Part shown: one piece after another, positions 18,733 to 28,314 of the stretch
How positions within the stretch are numbered: the stretch's first letter is position 1
How the letters are laid out: every line of letters begins with the position of its first letter
Assembly (NCBI GenBank): GCA_903882805.1
Contig: CAIRYK010000037.1
Location: 23,664 to 87,663, forward strand
Source: an uncultured Bacteroidota bacterium
Lineage (GTDB): Bacteria; Bacteroidota; Bacteroidia; Chitinophagales; Chitinophagaceae
Direction of reading: 5' to 3'
Length of the DNA: 64,000 nucleotides
Translations under genes and position numbers: made by a program
Notes under the pieces: model-generated
Database searches by the model: none
What the model saw: only the letters and a program-made list of their open reading frames with translations
Told to the model about the DNA's origin: nothing

Positions 18733-20178
18733 ATGGCACAGTTTTTGCAAAAAACTGGAAAACTCTTTCTAATGACCATTTCTATGCGCCCTACAGCTCC
18801 GTTCCAAAGGCTACTTACATTTGCCTATACCATCCTTTTACTACCCATTGCAGGCCATGCTGCAACTACAATTCGCTGGCAAAAAAAGTCGCCAATCACT
18901 ACCGTGGCAGGCGCGTCCTGTATCGCAACATCGCCGGGCGGCGACACCCTAATAATTGGCGCCTATAATAAGGGCGTATTCGTTACTACCGATGGCGGAG
19001 ATACCTGGCGCAATACACTATCATTCGCAGTCGATAGTCCGGTTTATTGCATTTCTGCTTTTAATGACGGGCTAACCGTTGCCGGCGGTGAGGGTGTAAT
19101 ATACTGTAGCAACGACTACGGCATATCTTGGCGTAGCGTAAATGCTCCCTGCCGCTACCCGATAAGAAGCGTCATTAAATCCGGCAACCTATTTTTCGCC
19201 GGTTCGGGCGATTATAGCTTTGGCGTTGAGTATGGCGATGGCGTTTTAATATCAGACGACTATGGCAACAACTGGCGTAGTGCAAACGTCGGGTTACCCG
19301 CTACTCAATCTGTTTGGGCGCTGGCAGCCGACAGAACGGGACGTATATATGCAGCCTGCAGCGACATCAATGGCGCCGGGCATGGCGGGCTATATTATTC
19401 TGATAACAATGGCGCATTTTGGAACCACATGGATTTGACAATAGACGGGCGTGGGATAATTTATGACGAAGTGCAACTAACGGAAATAACCAATCTTGTT
19501 ATTTCACCCGACGACTCCATAATATGCTCTGGCAACGGCATTAGCGGCAGTGTTGCTGTAACTGGTATGTTCCGTAATACTTTTAGCGAAGCCATCGCAG
19601 GACAAAAATGGCTCAATGCCGGTTTCTGGCGTTCGGTTAGCTTTTGGCTACGCTCTCCCGCTATGTCATTATCATTTCTAAACAGCTCAGAGGTTTTGGG
19701 TAGCTACACTGGCGGGCTCGTTACCGGCGGGCCGTATTATAGCGCAGATAAAGGCAATACATGGCAGCACATAATAGACGGCATAGACCCGGTGGGAGGC
19801 GGCTACAATGCCAATGCTTTTTGCGGTGTAAACGGTAAACGCCTATACATGATTCAGCATGGCGATAACGACCTTTACTATTCCGATAGTATTACCTATA
19901 AACTTGAGACTCCCCTACCCGATAAACATTCTATCGCAGCTCACCTCTACCCAAACCCATCTAAAAAGAGGTTCACTATATGTGCAGATGGTATTGACAA
20001 ATTACTGAACGAAATAACTATTACGGATATTTACGGGCGCAAACAAGCCAGTTGGAACGTTACCCATGGCAATGGCAGTATGGTGATAACACACCAACTA
20101 CCTGCCGGGCATTATGTCATTAATTATTTTTCGGGCAATTCGGCTATGCATAATATAGGCTTCATTGTAGAACCGTAG
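18733..20178 (+). CDS. T9SS-exported BNR/photosystem-stability-like propeller protein
   Basis: 481 residues from the ATG at 18733; ATGs at 18772 and 18784 give a more ordinary signal peptide (RLLTFAYTILLLPIAGHA) and one of them may be the true start. The mature protein contains BNR/Asp-box-like repeats (TTDGGDTWRN, CSNDYGISWRS, ISDDYGNNWRS, YSDNNGAFWN, YSADKGNTWQ), the pattern of sialidase or YCF48-like propellers. The last ~75 residues (LYPNPSKKRFTI to the end) are a type A T9SS sorting domain. It is therefore a secreted or surface propeller of unknown ligand; no sialidase FRIP motif is seen, so glycosidase activity is not claimed. It ends 8 bases from the convergent rhomboid gene. Confidence 0.82.
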   Translation: MAQFLQKTGKLFLMTISMRPTAPFQRLLTFAYTILLLPIAGHAATTIRWQKKSPITTVAGASCIATSPGGDTLIIGAYNKGVFVTTDGGDTWRNTLSFAVDSPVYCISAFNDGLTVAGGEGVIYCSNDYGISWRSVNAPCRYPIRSVIKSGNLFFAGSGDYSFGVEYGDGVLISDDYGNNWRSANVGLPATQSVWALAADRTGRIYAACSDINGAGHGGLYYSDNNGAFWNHMDLTIDGRGIIYDEVQLTEITNLVISPDDSIICSGNGISGSVAVTGMFRNTFSEAIAGQKWLNAGFWRSVSFWLRSPAMSLSFLNSSEVLGSYTGGLVTGGPYYSADKGNTWQHIIDGIDPVGGGYNANAFCGVNGKRLYMIQHGDNDLYYSDSITYKLETPLPDKHSIAAHLYPNPSKKRFTICADGIDKLLNEITITDIYGRKQASWNVTHGNGSMVITHQLPAGHYVINYFSGNSAMHNIGFIVEP

Positions 20179-20186
20179 CTCACCTA

Positions 20187-21227
20187 TCAGGCAAAGATCC
20201 TCACCACAAAAAAGGTAAGCGCGAGTGTGGCTGCTGCAAGGGCAGCAGTTGTTACCAGTTGCTTGGATGTGCTTGCGCGCTTACTAATACCGGGATAATA
20301 GATATAGCCTATTATCATGCCGCTCAGCAATCCGCCTATGTGGGCAGCGTTGTCGGTATTGCCCTGTAAGCCATAAAGCAGATTCAGTACCACGAAAAAC
20401 AGAATACTGCGTAGCATAGTTTTGCGCAGCGTTTTCTGTATATGGTTGGTGGTTAGCATTGACAGGAACACGCCATACATACCAAATATAGCCCCGGAAG
20501 CGCCTACGCCTACACTGAATCCGTGCATGGTGATGCTCAGCAAACCCGCACAAATACCGGTGAGGATGTATGCCGATGCGAACCTTAGTTTACCCATCAG
20601 CGGCTCCAGATACATACCAATATATAACAGTGCAAAAGTATTCATGAGCAGGTGCATGGCCCCGCCGTGCAAAAACATATAGGTGAGCAGCCTCCACCAT
20701 TCGCCATCGGCAACTGCTGGCCTGAAATTACCTCCCCACACAAACAATTGCTGCGCAGTGGGGTGCAACGGCGAAATACCCGCTACCACCATTGCCACGA
20801 ATACCAGTGCATTGGCATATACAAGGTAGGGAGTTACCTGATAACTTTTAGATGGCACTAATGCGCCATACGGTTCGCGATGCATGGGGTGTAAATTGCG
20901 ATCGGCCTTTTCCTGTTCGGCTACAAGAGCAGCTACCACTGCAGCAAACTGCGCTACATTTTTTTGATTCTGAGCGTCGTCCCAGTAGTATTCATTTACC
21001 GGACGGCTACTCATGGTGGCGTTTCCACGGGCTACATTTATAGTAACTATTTCGCCTTGGTAAAAACCAGCAGCTGCCGTTTGGCAAATAAGGCTGTTAT
21101 CGTTAGCTACTACTACCACCCACCCCAGCCGCGCAACTGCTTTATGGGCTATTGCCAACGATTGGTTCAGATCTTTCTGGTGCAAGGGTACATTTTCTAC
21201 ATACTCGCCGGGACTCAAAACTTCCAT
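20187..21227 (-). CDS. Rhomboid family intramembrane serine protease
   Basis: 346 residues. The cytosolic N-terminal domain (about 1-115) resembles those of Bacteroidota rhomboids. Six to seven transmembrane helices then include EWWRLLTYMFLHGGAMHLLMN (the conserved L1/TM2 region), GASGAIFG with the catalytic Ser near residue 244, and AAHIGGLLSG with the catalytic His near residue 296. Rhomboids cleave transmembrane substrates inside the inner membrane; the substrate here is unknown. All catalytic residues are present. It is convergent with the T9SS propeller gene, with almost no spacer. Confidence 0.93.
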   Translation of the reverse strand: MEVLSPGEYVENVPLHQKDLNQSLAIAHKAVARLGWVVVVANDNSLICQTAAAGFYQGEIVTINVARGNATMSSRPVNEYYWDDAQNQKNVAQFAAVVAALVAEQEKADRNLHPMHREPYGALVPSKSYQVTPYLVYANALVFVAMVVAGISPLHPTAQQLFVWGGNFRPAVADGEWWRLLTYMFLHGGAMHLLMNTFALLYIGMYLEPLMGKLRFASAYILTGICAGLLSITMHGFSVGVGASGAIFGMYGVFLSMLTTNHIQKTLRKTMLRSILFFVVLNLLYGLQGNTDNAAHIGGLLSGMIIGYIYYPGISKRASTSKQLVTTAALAAATLALTFFVVRIFA

Positions 21228-21541
21228 GTACGCATTTTTGTTTTATAAAGGTAACAGTGTTGCGGACAGAAATAATATTAGAATATCTGAATCGCAAATC
21301 ATAAAAGATGATAATTGAACATAACAATATTGAAGCCGACTGTTAAAAACAGCCGTTTTGTCGTAAATGCAAATAAATAAACGCCGTTTTGGCGCAAACT
21401 ACTTATCGCTGCAACTAAGCAGTAAACCACTGAAGGTATACCCAATAGTCAAGGCGCCGTAATGCCACTGATAGAAGATTGACGCACATACATACAAACA
21501 ACCAAAAAAATGCGGAAATTTATACCCCAATACATAACCCA
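21228..21541. other. Intergenic region, only small hairpins
   Basis: A divergent region of 314 bases between the rhomboid and SnoaL-like genes. Small palindromes such as CGCC-GTTTT-GGCG near 21382 are visible, but there is no consensus promoter, RNA gene or ORF I can support. Confidence 0.4.
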
Positions 21542-21904
21542 ATGTCGGCAAACAACAATATACAAATAGCCAAACAGTGGTTTGCAGCTTTCAACGAACA
21601 CAATCTTGAAAATCTGCTATCGCTATACCACAATAATGCAGCTCATTATAGCCCAAAACTAAAGATACGCCAACCTGAAACAGAAGGACTTGTACGCGGC
21701 AAGGCCGCGCTCCGCGCATGGTGGCAAGATGCTTTCGATAGGTTGCCAACGCTACACTATCGCTACACCACACTCACCGCCAACGACGATCGCGTATTTA
21801 TGGAATACATACGCACCGTAACCGACGAACCCGAAATGCTTGTAGCCGAGGTATTGGAAATATCGGACGGGCAAATTGTGGCATCGAGGGTGTATCATGG
21901 ATAG
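21542..21904 (+). CDS. SnoaL-like/NTF2-fold protein
   Basis: 120 residues from the ATG at 21542 (MSANNNIQIAKQWFAAFNEHNLENLLSLY); the frame continues upstream to a TTG at 21479 but without family similarity. The alpha-helical opening followed by HYSPK, GLVRGKAALRAWWQDAF, the LHYRYTTLTA strand and EVLEISDGQIVASRVYHG matches the nuclear transport factor 2 / SnoaL-like superfamily, whose members act as small-molecule binding domains, isomerases or cyclases. No catalytic residues can be named. A HEAT-repeat gene follows after 34 bases and is probably cotranscribed. Confidence 0.78.
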   Translation: MSANNNIQIAKQWFAAFNEHNLENLLSLYHNNAAHYSPKLKIRQPETEGLVRGKAALRAWWQDAFDRLPTLHYRYTTLTANDDRVFMEYIRTVTDEPEMLVAEVLEISDGQIVASRVYHG

Positions 21905-21938
21905 ACGCACCGCATTCTTTTGTTATTAATTCCACTTT

Positions 21939-22496
21939 ATGCTGCACCTTGAAAAATTGGAGTCGAAAGACCCCAAAATCAAATACGGATATGCAAAAGA
22001 ACTGACGCAACTCGCTTCAACAGCGCCTCAATTGCTACTACCCTACTATGCTGAATGGCTAAAGCTATTGCACCATCCTAATAATATCATAAAATGGACG
22101 GCCATCGATATTATTGGGCGCCTGTCGGCCGCTGATAGCGATGGCAGCACAATAACAGCGCTCCCCAACATCATTGCGCTGCTGCATAGCGGCAAGCTAA
22201 TAACGAGCGGCCACGCTATTGCTGCTTTATGCATGATAGCAAAAAATATACCCTCTATGAAGGATGCCATATTAATCGAACTCTTCAAGGTTGCTGAAGA
22301 TGTATTTGAAACTACGGAGTGCCGAAACATAGCTATCGGTCATGTATTAAAAGGCCTTATAGATTTTACGCCCGACATAAAACACAATACTGCTGCGAAA
22401 TTATTGATTGATAAAGCCATGGCCAATTCGAGAAATGCAACGCGCATCAAGGCTGCTAAACTGAGCAAAAAGTTGGCGTACGAACTACATACCTAA
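21939..22496 (+). CDS. HEAT/ARM-repeat protein
   Basis: 185 residues, almost entirely helical with HEAT-like repeats: IKYGYAKELTQLASTAPQLL, IIKWTAIDIIGRLSA, SGHAIAALCMIAKNIPSMKD, and further helical pairs to the end. It has no signal peptide and so is probably cytosolic, and likely serves in protein-protein interaction. It closely follows the SnoaL-like gene. I do not recognise a named family and assign no function. Confidence 0.7.
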   Translation: MLHLEKLESKDPKIKYGYAKELTQLASTAPQLLLPYYAEWLKLLHHPNNIIKWTAIDIIGRLSAADSDGSTITALPNIIALLHSGKLITSGHAIAALCMIAKNIPSMKDAILIELFKVAEDVFETTECRNIAIGHVLKGLIDFTPDIKHNTAAKLLIDKAMANSRNATRIKAAKLSKKLAYELHT

Positions 22497-22527
22497 AATC
22501 TACACCCCTCAAAAACCAGTCTTCCGC

Positions 22528-22554
22528 TTGGTATAATAATTTTTATTAGTTTTG
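22528..22554 (+). promoter_or_regulatory. Promoter candidate of the cyclase gene
   Basis: TTG (22528-22530), 16-base spacer, TAGTTTTG (22547-22554); the spacer is one base shorter than the usual range and the ATG is 109 bases downstream. Confidence 0.35.
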
Positions 22555-22663
22555 AAAATTCCAAAAAACACCGATTAATCAAAAAAATTTGGCTTCGTTG
22601 AAAGGAAAGATAGCTTAATCAGCTATAACCGCCAGAATACTTATAAAGCAATCGCCGAAAACA

Positions 22664-24082
22664 ATGAGCCTAAAGAAACTGATACTCGATAACGCATTGG
22701 CGCGAATTATTATTCGCATACTACTGCATTTCGACACGGTGCCTGCGGCTATTGATTTGCACAACTATCGCTTTTATATTATATCCAATGTCGGGTACAC
22801 GGTAGCATGGATCATACATTTCACCTGGCTTGTCATTTTTTTTAACCTTGGTCAGCACACTATGACGGCGCTGCAACTGGCCAGCATAGCCTGCCATGTT
22901 GTAGCCATTACCCTCAATCGCCGCGGACATCACCTTACGGCAATGGTAGTAGGTATGCTCGAGGTAATTGGCCATCAGCTGTTAGCAGTAAAGCTACTTG
23001 GCTGGGGCGCTGGTTTCCAGTATATCATACCGGCTATTGTTTTATTTCCCTTTCTCAACAGCCATGGCAATAAAATAATCAAGGTGTTTCTGGTGTTATG
23101 CTGCGTTACCAGCTATCTAGGGCTTGAGTTGTTTTTAAAAAACACTACCCCTATTTACCAGCTGACTAGCTTTGCGCTGCAAGCGTTCAATTACTCCAAT
23201 ATTGTGTTCTGTTTCGGCCTGATTACTATATGGGGTATATACATTACCATTGCTATACAGCGTAGCGAGGCTGTGCTTATAGAAAAAAACAAGGAACTAT
23301 TTGCCGCAGAGAAAGCTAAAGAAAAAGCTGAGCTACAACGACTGATAGAAGTAAAAGACCGCGATGCCGAAATATACCGGTTGCGGAATGTAGAGTTAAA
23401 AAACAGCAACGATGAGATACTGTTGCGCAATAAAATAATAGAGCAGGAAAAGAAAAGATCGGACGACCTACTGCTGAATATTTTGCCGATGGAGGTGGCC
23501 GAAGAGCTGAAAGACAAAGGCAGCGCTGCTGCAAAACACTTTGATCATGTAACTGTGATGTTTACTGACTTTGTAGGCTTTACCAAAATAAGCGAGCAAA
23601 TGGATGCTCAGCAGCTTATTGACGAACTGGACGCCTGCTTTAAGGGATTTGATGGTATAATAGGCAAGTACAACATAGAAAAGATAAAAACCATTGGCGA
23701 TGCCTACCTCGCGGTAGCTGGCCTGCCCACAGCCGACCCGGAGCATGCCAAGCATGTGGTAAACGCCGCGCTGGAAATAGTGGCGCTTATGGACAAACGG
23801 CGAAAAACGCTTGGCGATAAAACATTTCAACTTCGGGTAGGCGTGCATAGCGGCAGCGTAGTCGCCGGCATAGTGGGCATCAAAAAATTTGCTTACGACA
23901 TATGGGGCGATACGGTAAATGTGGCCGCGCGCATGGAACAAAACTCACTACCCGGTAGGGTAAACATATCGGGAGCCACATACGAACTGGTAAAAGACGA
24001 TTTCGATTGCGAATACCGTGGCCAAATACACGCTAAGAACAAAGGCGAAATGGATATGTATTTTGTTACTGCCGCGCGGTAA
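22664..24082 (+). CDS. Membrane-bound class III adenylate cyclase
   Basis: 472 residues. Residues 1-200 form about six hydrophobic helices. A charged coiled coil (about 205-275) follows, then the signature NILPMEVAEELK and a class III cyclase homology domain (about 290-470). Metal-binding Asp residues lie near 302 (FTDFVGFT) and 346 (IGDAYLAV). The base-selecting pair is Lys near 342 (KIKTIGD) and Asp near 412 (YDIWGD), which in this family specifies ATP rather than GTP. Transition-state Asn (about 419) and Arg (about 423) are present in NVAARME. The catalytic set is complete in one chain, so a homodimer would have two active sites. Output is predicted to be cAMP; the sensor input through the membrane domain is unknown. 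Confidence 0.92.
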   Translation: MSLKKLILDNALARIIIRILLHFDTVPAAIDLHNYRFYIISNVGYTVAWIIHFTWLVIFFNLGQHTMTALQLASIACHVVAITLNRRGHHLTAMVVGMLEVIGHQLLAVKLLGWGAGFQYIIPAIVLFPFLNSHGNKIIKVFLVLCCVTSYLGLELFLKNTTPIYQLTSFALQAFNYSNIVFCFGLITIWGIYITIAIQRSEAVLIEKNKELFAAEKAKEKAELQRLIEVKDRDAEIYRLRNVELKNSNDEILLRNKIIEQEKKRSDDLLLNILPMEVAEELKDKGSAAAKHFDHVTVMFTDFVGFTKISEQMDAQQLIDELDACFKGFDGIIGKYNIEKIKTIGDAYLAVAGLPTADPEHAKHVVNAALEIVALMDKRRKTLGDKTFQLRVGVHSGSVVAGIVGIKKFAYDIWGDTVNVAARMEQNSLPGRVNISGATYELVKDDFDCEYRGQIHAKNKGEMDMYFVTAAR

Positions 24083-24114
24083 TATATGCAAATAAAAAGC
24101 TGCTTGTCTATTGC

Positions 24115-24150
24115 AAAAAACATCCCTTTGCTCCGAAAAACAAAGGGATG
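24115..24150 (-). terminator. Intrinsic terminator of korAB
   Basis: Minus strand: 10-bp stem CATCCCTTTG/CAAAGGGATG (24141-24150 with 24121-24130), 10-base loop, then six T (complement of 24115-24120). It starts 20 bases after the korB stop codon. Confidence 0.88.
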
Positions 24151-24169
24151 CTCAATAATCAATAAAGTA

Positions 24170-25213
24170 CTAAAGTATTGTCCAAGTTTTGTCGCCCGAT
24201 AGTATTTTGTCGAGCGATGGACGGCCTTTGCGGGCTATTAGTTCATCAATCTGTTCCTGCATAGCGGTTTCGTAAGTGCTGCGGTTTTCGGTGTATATCA
24301 CACCAAAGGGACGAGGAAAATCTACACCTTCATAAGCCGTGTCGAAGAAACTGGCTATAATGTGCGCCTTGTTTTTATCGTGCTCGTCGTGTATCCACAA
24401 GTCGTCTACCGATACGCCCTCGGCGTTCAGGTCTACAATTACCGGCATTACGCCATCCAGCTTTATACCTTTGTTATCGGTAGCGCCAAAAATGAGCGGC
24501 TTACCGTGTTCTAAAAACAGCGATTGTTCTTTTTTGGTTTCTTTCTCAGAAAATGCAAAGAAAGCGCCATCGTTGAACACCGTACAGTTTTGGTAAATTT
24601 CTACAAACGAAGTGCCTTTGTGCTCGTTAGCGCGTTTCAGCACCATTTGCATATGTTTTGGGTCGCGATCGAGCGAGCGGGCCACAAAACTTGCGCGTGC
24701 ACCCAATGCCAGTTCGCTTGGGTTGAATGGTTCCTCTACAGAGCCGAATGGGGTAGATTTTGCCACCTTACCCTTGCCCGATGTGGGCGAATATTGCCCT
24801 TTGGTAAGACCATAAATCTCATTGTTGAACACCAGATAGTTTACATCGAAGTTCTTACGCATCAGGTGTATAAAATGGTTGCCGCCAATTGAGAACGCAT
24901 CGCCGTCGCCCGATATTACCCAAACGCTGAGGTTAGGGTTCATGGCTTTTACGCCGCTGGCTATTGCCGCTGCGCGCCCATGTATACTATGCATACCATA
25001 GGTATCCATGTAGTAGGTGAAACGAGCCGCGCAACCTATACCTGAAATAAATACTATATCTTCCTTCGGCACTCCAAAATCGGGGAATACCGTTTGTACC
25101 TGCTTTAATATGGAATAATCCCCGCAACCCGGACACCACTTAACTTCCTGATTTGATGCAAAATCCTTGGCCGTAAGTTTAGCCGCCGGAACCTGTTCTG
25201 ATATATTAGACAT
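24170..25213 (-). CDS. korB: 2-oxoacid:ferredoxin oxidoreductase, beta subunit
   Basis: 347 residues from the ATG at 25213 (MSNISEQ), 8 bases after korA. WCPGCGDYSIL supplies two Cys ligands of the [4Fe-4S] cluster, GIGC a third, and QNCTVF probably the fourth. The thiamine diphosphate motif is GDGDAFSIGGNH...NNEIYG, followed by LTKGQYSPTS, typical of 2-oxoglutarate or pyruvate:ferredoxin oxidoreductases. With KorA it oxidatively decarboxylates a 2-oxoacid to the acyl-CoA and reduces ferredoxin. 2-Oxoglutarate is the likely substrate in aerobic Bacteroidota, but this is inferred from family usage. Confidence 0.92.
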   Translation of the reverse strand: MSNISEQVPAAKLTAKDFASNQEVKWCPGCGDYSILKQVQTVFPDFGVPKEDIVFISGIGCAARFTYYMDTYGMHSIHGRAAAIASGVKAMNPNLSVWVISGDGDAFSIGGNHFIHLMRKNFDVNYLVFNNEIYGLTKGQYSPTSGKGKVAKSTPFGSVEEPFNPSELALGARASFVARSLDRDPKHMQMVLKRANEHKGTSFVEIYQNCTVFNDGAFFAFSEKETKKEQSLFLEHGKPLIFGATDNKGIKLDGVMPVIVDLNAEGVSVDDLWIHDEHDKNKAHIIASFFDTAYEGVDFPRPFGVIYTENRSTYETAMQEQIDELIARKGRPSLDKILSGDKTWTIL

Positions 25214-25221
25214 TAGCAATG

Positions 25222-27102
25222 TTATTTTAGAGTTTCAAGAATTTTGTTTTTCAATTCAGCAGTGGTAAATGGCAATCCCTGCATCTTGTTCAGTCCAACA
25301 GCCGGAATAAGGTACTTGGCGCGTATCAGGCTCAGCAATTGTCCGCCATTCATTTCAGGCACCAATACATTGTCGTAGCCTTTCAGCAATTCGCCCAGAT
25401 TCTTGGGGAACGGATTGATGTGGCGCAAATGGATATGCGCTACATCATAGCCTTCTGCCAGCAGCTCGCGCACTGCCGTCTTGATTGCGCCGCTTGTAGA
25501 GCCCCAGCCCAGCACTGCCAGTTTGCCGCTGGCGTTACCGCTGTCGGGGGCTATATTGGGTATATAATCGGCTATTTTTTCAATTTTAGCAGCGCGAAGA
25601 TGCGTCATTGCTTCATGGTTTTTAGCATCATACGACACATTACCTGTGTTCTCTGCTTTTTCCAGTCCACCTATGCGGTGCATCAGTCCTTTGGTGCCTG
25701 GTTTTGCCCATGGGCGCACCAGTTTTTCGTCGCGCTTGTAGGGCTGGTAAGTTCCGTTTGGACCGTTAGGCTCTGTAGCAAACTCCACGTTTATAGGCTT
25801 CAGCTGATCCTTGCTTGGGAAACGCCATGGCTCAGTGCCATTAGCTATATAGCCGTCGGTAAGGCATATTACCGGAGTCATGTGCTCTATAGCTATACGC
25901 GATGCTTCCAGCACTGTGTCGAAACAGTCGGCGGGCGAGCAAGCGGCTATTACTGGCAACGGACCTTCGCCATGACGACCATACATTGCCTGCATAAGGT
26001 CTGATTGCTCAGTTTTTGTAGGCAGACCCGTAGACGGACCGCCGCGTTGTATATTTACTATTACCAGCGGTATTTCCAGAATGGTAGCAAGGCCTATCGC
26101 TTCTGTTTTCAGCGACATACCGGGGCCAGATGTAGTGGTTACACCCAATCCGCCGGCATAGGTGGCGCCAATAGCCGCGCAAATGGCCGCTATTTCGTCC
26201 TCGGCCTGGAATGTTTTTATGCCGCTTGTTTTATATTTTGATAGTTCGTGCAACACATCGGATGCCGGAGTGATGGGGTAAGAACCCAAAAACAGCGGTA
26301 AACCAGACATTTCTGAAGCAGCCACCAAGCCAATGGCCGTAGCCTGATTGCCCGAGATATTGCGGTATACGCCCTTAGCCATTTTGGCCGGCGATACGCG
26401 GAAACGGGTAGTAAATATTTCGGTATGGTCGCCAAAATTCCAACCCGCTTTCAATGTCTTGATATTTGCGTCGGCGATATCCTGCTTTTTCGCAAATTTT
26501 TCTTTGATGAAGTTGATGGTATAATCCATGGGCTCATCAAACATCCAGAACAGCAGCCCCAAAACGAACATGTTTTTAGAGCGCTCTATTTCCTTCATGC
26601 CCAATCCCGAACCTGCCAGACATTCCTTGGTGAATTTGGTAACGTCTATTTTATGTACGGTATAATTTTCGAGGGTGCCGTCTTCGAGCGGATTAGCGTC
26701 GGCGGCATAGCCTGCAAGATTGAGGTTCTTTTTATCGAAACCTGCAGTGTTTACAATTACAATGCCACCAATTTTAAGACGGGCAAGGTCCACCTTAAGC
26801 GCGGCTGAGTTCATGGCTACCAGCACATCGTACTCGTCGCCGGGAGTAAATATTTCTTTACTACCAAAGTGCACCTGAAAACCAGATACGCCGGCGGTAG
26901 TGCCTATTGGGGCGCGAATTTCGGCAGGAAATTCGGGGAAGGTGCTCAAATCATTACCTAAGAATGCCGCTGTATCTGTAAACTGATTACCTGTAAGCTG
27001 CATACCATCGCCCGAATCGCCCGAAAACCTGATAACTATACTTTCAGATTCTATTAGTGTGGTTTCGTGTCCGGGATTATTGTCTGCTATTATTGAATCC
27101 AT
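25222..27102 (-). CDS. korA: 2-oxoacid:ferredoxin oxidoreductase, fused gamma-alpha subunit
   Basis: 626 residues from the ATG at 27102 (MDSIIADNN). The N-terminal gamma domain (about 15-210: IRFSGDSGDGMQLTG, EFPAEIRAPIGTTAGVSGFQ) is fused to the alpha/pyrimidine-binding domain (about 230-600: FLGSYPITPASDVLHEL, FQAEDEIAAICAAIGA, TTTSGPGMSLKTEAIGLA, IQRGGPSTGLPTKTEQ). This fusion is the usual layout for two-subunit 2-oxoacid oxidoreductases. It is encoded just upstream of korB, and a dicluster ferredoxin lies 158 bases further upstream on the same strand, a natural electron acceptor. The divergent neighbour is the complex I cluster. Confidence 0.93.
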   Translation of the reverse strand: MDSIIADNNPGHETTLIESESIVIRFSGDSGDGMQLTGNQFTDTAAFLGNDLSTFPEFPAEIRAPIGTTAGVSGFQVHFGSKEIFTPGDEYDVLVAMNSAALKVDLARLKIGGIVIVNTAGFDKKNLNLAGYAADANPLEDGTLENYTVHKIDVTKFTKECLAGSGLGMKEIERSKNMFVLGLLFWMFDEPMDYTINFIKEKFAKKQDIADANIKTLKAGWNFGDHTEIFTTRFRVSPAKMAKGVYRNISGNQATAIGLVAASEMSGLPLFLGSYPITPASDVLHELSKYKTSGIKTFQAEDEIAAICAAIGATYAGGLGVTTTSGPGMSLKTEAIGLATILEIPLVIVNIQRGGPSTGLPTKTEQSDLMQAMYGRHGEGPLPVIAACSPADCFDTVLEASRIAIEHMTPVICLTDGYIANGTEPWRFPSKDQLKPINVEFATEPNGPNGTYQPYKRDEKLVRPWAKPGTKGLMHRIGGLEKAENTGNVSYDAKNHEAMTHLRAAKIEKIADYIPNIAPDSGNASGKLAVLGWGSTSGAIKTAVRELLAEGYDVAHIHLRHINPFPKNLGELLKGYDNVLVPEMNGGQLLSLIRAKYLIPAVGLNKMQGLPFTTAELKNKILETLK

Positions 27103-27260
27103 TTTAAAATTTTTATTTACAAAAAACAATTTCGAAATATCAAGTATTGCCTTATGGGCAATTGCAACAATGGGTATCCAGGCACGTAAACACGGCAGTA
27201 AACTGCCAACACAGAGCGGCTCCTGGAAAACCCGCCCTAACTAATAGACATTTGCAACCC

Positions 27261-27608
27261 TTATGGGTGCAAAGTTCCCTTTTTAATTTCCAATTCCTCT
27301 CTACTTTCTACATTATCTTCATCGGGTATGCAGCAGTCTACCGGACAAACAGATGCGCACTGCGGCTCATCATGAAAACCTACGCACTCTGTGCATTTGT
27401 CTGTAACAATATAGTAGTAGTCGCTCGATACAGGGTCCTGACCAGCGTTTACATCGGCAGTGAGGCCGCTTTTGGCCACAAACGTACCAGATAATGAAGT
27501 TTTATAGGAAAACATCCATTCGTCTCCTCCTGCAAAAATTGCCCCATTCGGACACTCAGGCTCACAGGCGCCACAGTTAATACATTCGTCGGTTATTTTA
27601 ATTGCCAT
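27261..27608 (-). CDS. 4Fe-4S dicluster ferredoxin
   Basis: 115 residues with two cluster motifs: C-x2-C-x2-C-x3-C-P (CINCGACEPECP) at 9-21, and C-x2-C-x8-C-x3-C-P (CTEC..QCASVCP) at about 73-90. The long spacer loop of about 50 residues between them is characteristic of the YfhL/Alv-type ferredoxins frequent in Bacteroidota. It is a cytosolic low-potential electron carrier. Its position beside korAB and opposite nuoA suggests it shuttles electrons from 2-oxoacid oxidation to complex I; this is inference from gene order. Confidence 0.92.
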   Translation of the reverse strand: MAIKITDECINCGACEPECPNGAIFAGGDEWMFSYKTSLSGTFVAKSGLTADVNAGQDPVSSDYYYIVTDKCTECVGFHDEPQCASVCPVDCCIPDEDNVESREELEIKKGTLHP

Positions 27609-27963
27609 GTTTTTAGATTTTTTTTAAAAGTATAAAAACTGGTCGGAAAAATAAATTTATTTTATACCTACAAGACTGATTTTAGTCAGGAAATTGGCCG
27701 TATTTGTAACTAAAAAGTAAAAAAACGCTATCGACAGTCAATGGATTGTAAAAACGTGCCAAAACTGATTGGAGAACAGGAGATAATAGTATTAATTGCT
27801 TTTCTAAAACAGCGTCGGCATATTTTTAGAAAAATTGATAAGAAAAATTAATTTTGGAGCGCTATCTTTATTAGCAGAAAACAATATTGAACAAAAATAG
27901 CCGGTTTTGGTTGCCTGCTGTGGCGTTATGAGTTCCGGAAACGGTGTATAAAACTAAAAAATT
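27609..27963. other. Divergent control region between ferredoxin/korAB and nuoA
   Basis: 355 AT-rich bases. The only consensus element seen is TAATTTTG at 27849-27856 on the plus strand (no good -33 partner), 107 bases before the nuoA ATG. Nothing clear is seen for the ferredoxin side. Confidence 0.4.
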
Positions 27964-28314
27964 ATGGGTTCGGTAGCTTTAATATTATTGGTAATAGTGG
28001 GAATAGCCTTTGCAGGCGGCGGCATACTGGTATCGAAAGCAGTAGCCAAATCATCTAAAAACGTAACCAAGGGCGAACCTTATGAGTGCGGGATACCCAC
28101 TACCGGCACCTCATGGATACAGTTCAATGTAGGTTACTACCTTTTTGCGCTCATCTTCCTGATATTCGATGTGGAGCTGGTATTTATGTACCCGTGGGCC
28201 GTTGCTGTGAAAAAAGTAGGTATTATAGGCCTTGTGGAAATTGTAATATTCATGTTCATTCTGTTTATGGGCTTGCTATATGCCTGGAAGAAGGGCGCTC
28301 TGAAATGGATGTAA
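27964..28314 (+). CDS. nuoA: NADH-quinone oxidoreductase subunit A
   Basis: 116 residues with three transmembrane helices. The loop motif KGEPYECGIPTTGTSWIQFNVGYY contains the conserved YECG cysteine of the quinone-site loop; FDVELVFMYPWA carries the conserved acidic residues of TM2. NuoA forms part of the quinone chamber and the junction to the proton-pumping arm. It is separated from nuoB by 1.4 kb that contains a toxin-antitoxin pair, although nuoA and nuoB are normally adjacent. Confidence 0.95.
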   Translation: MGSVALILLVIVGIAFAGGGILVSKAVAKSSKNVTKGEPYECGIPTTGTSWIQFNVGYYLFALIFLIFDVELVFMYPWAVAVKKVGIIGLVEIVIFMFILFMGLLYAWKKGALKWM

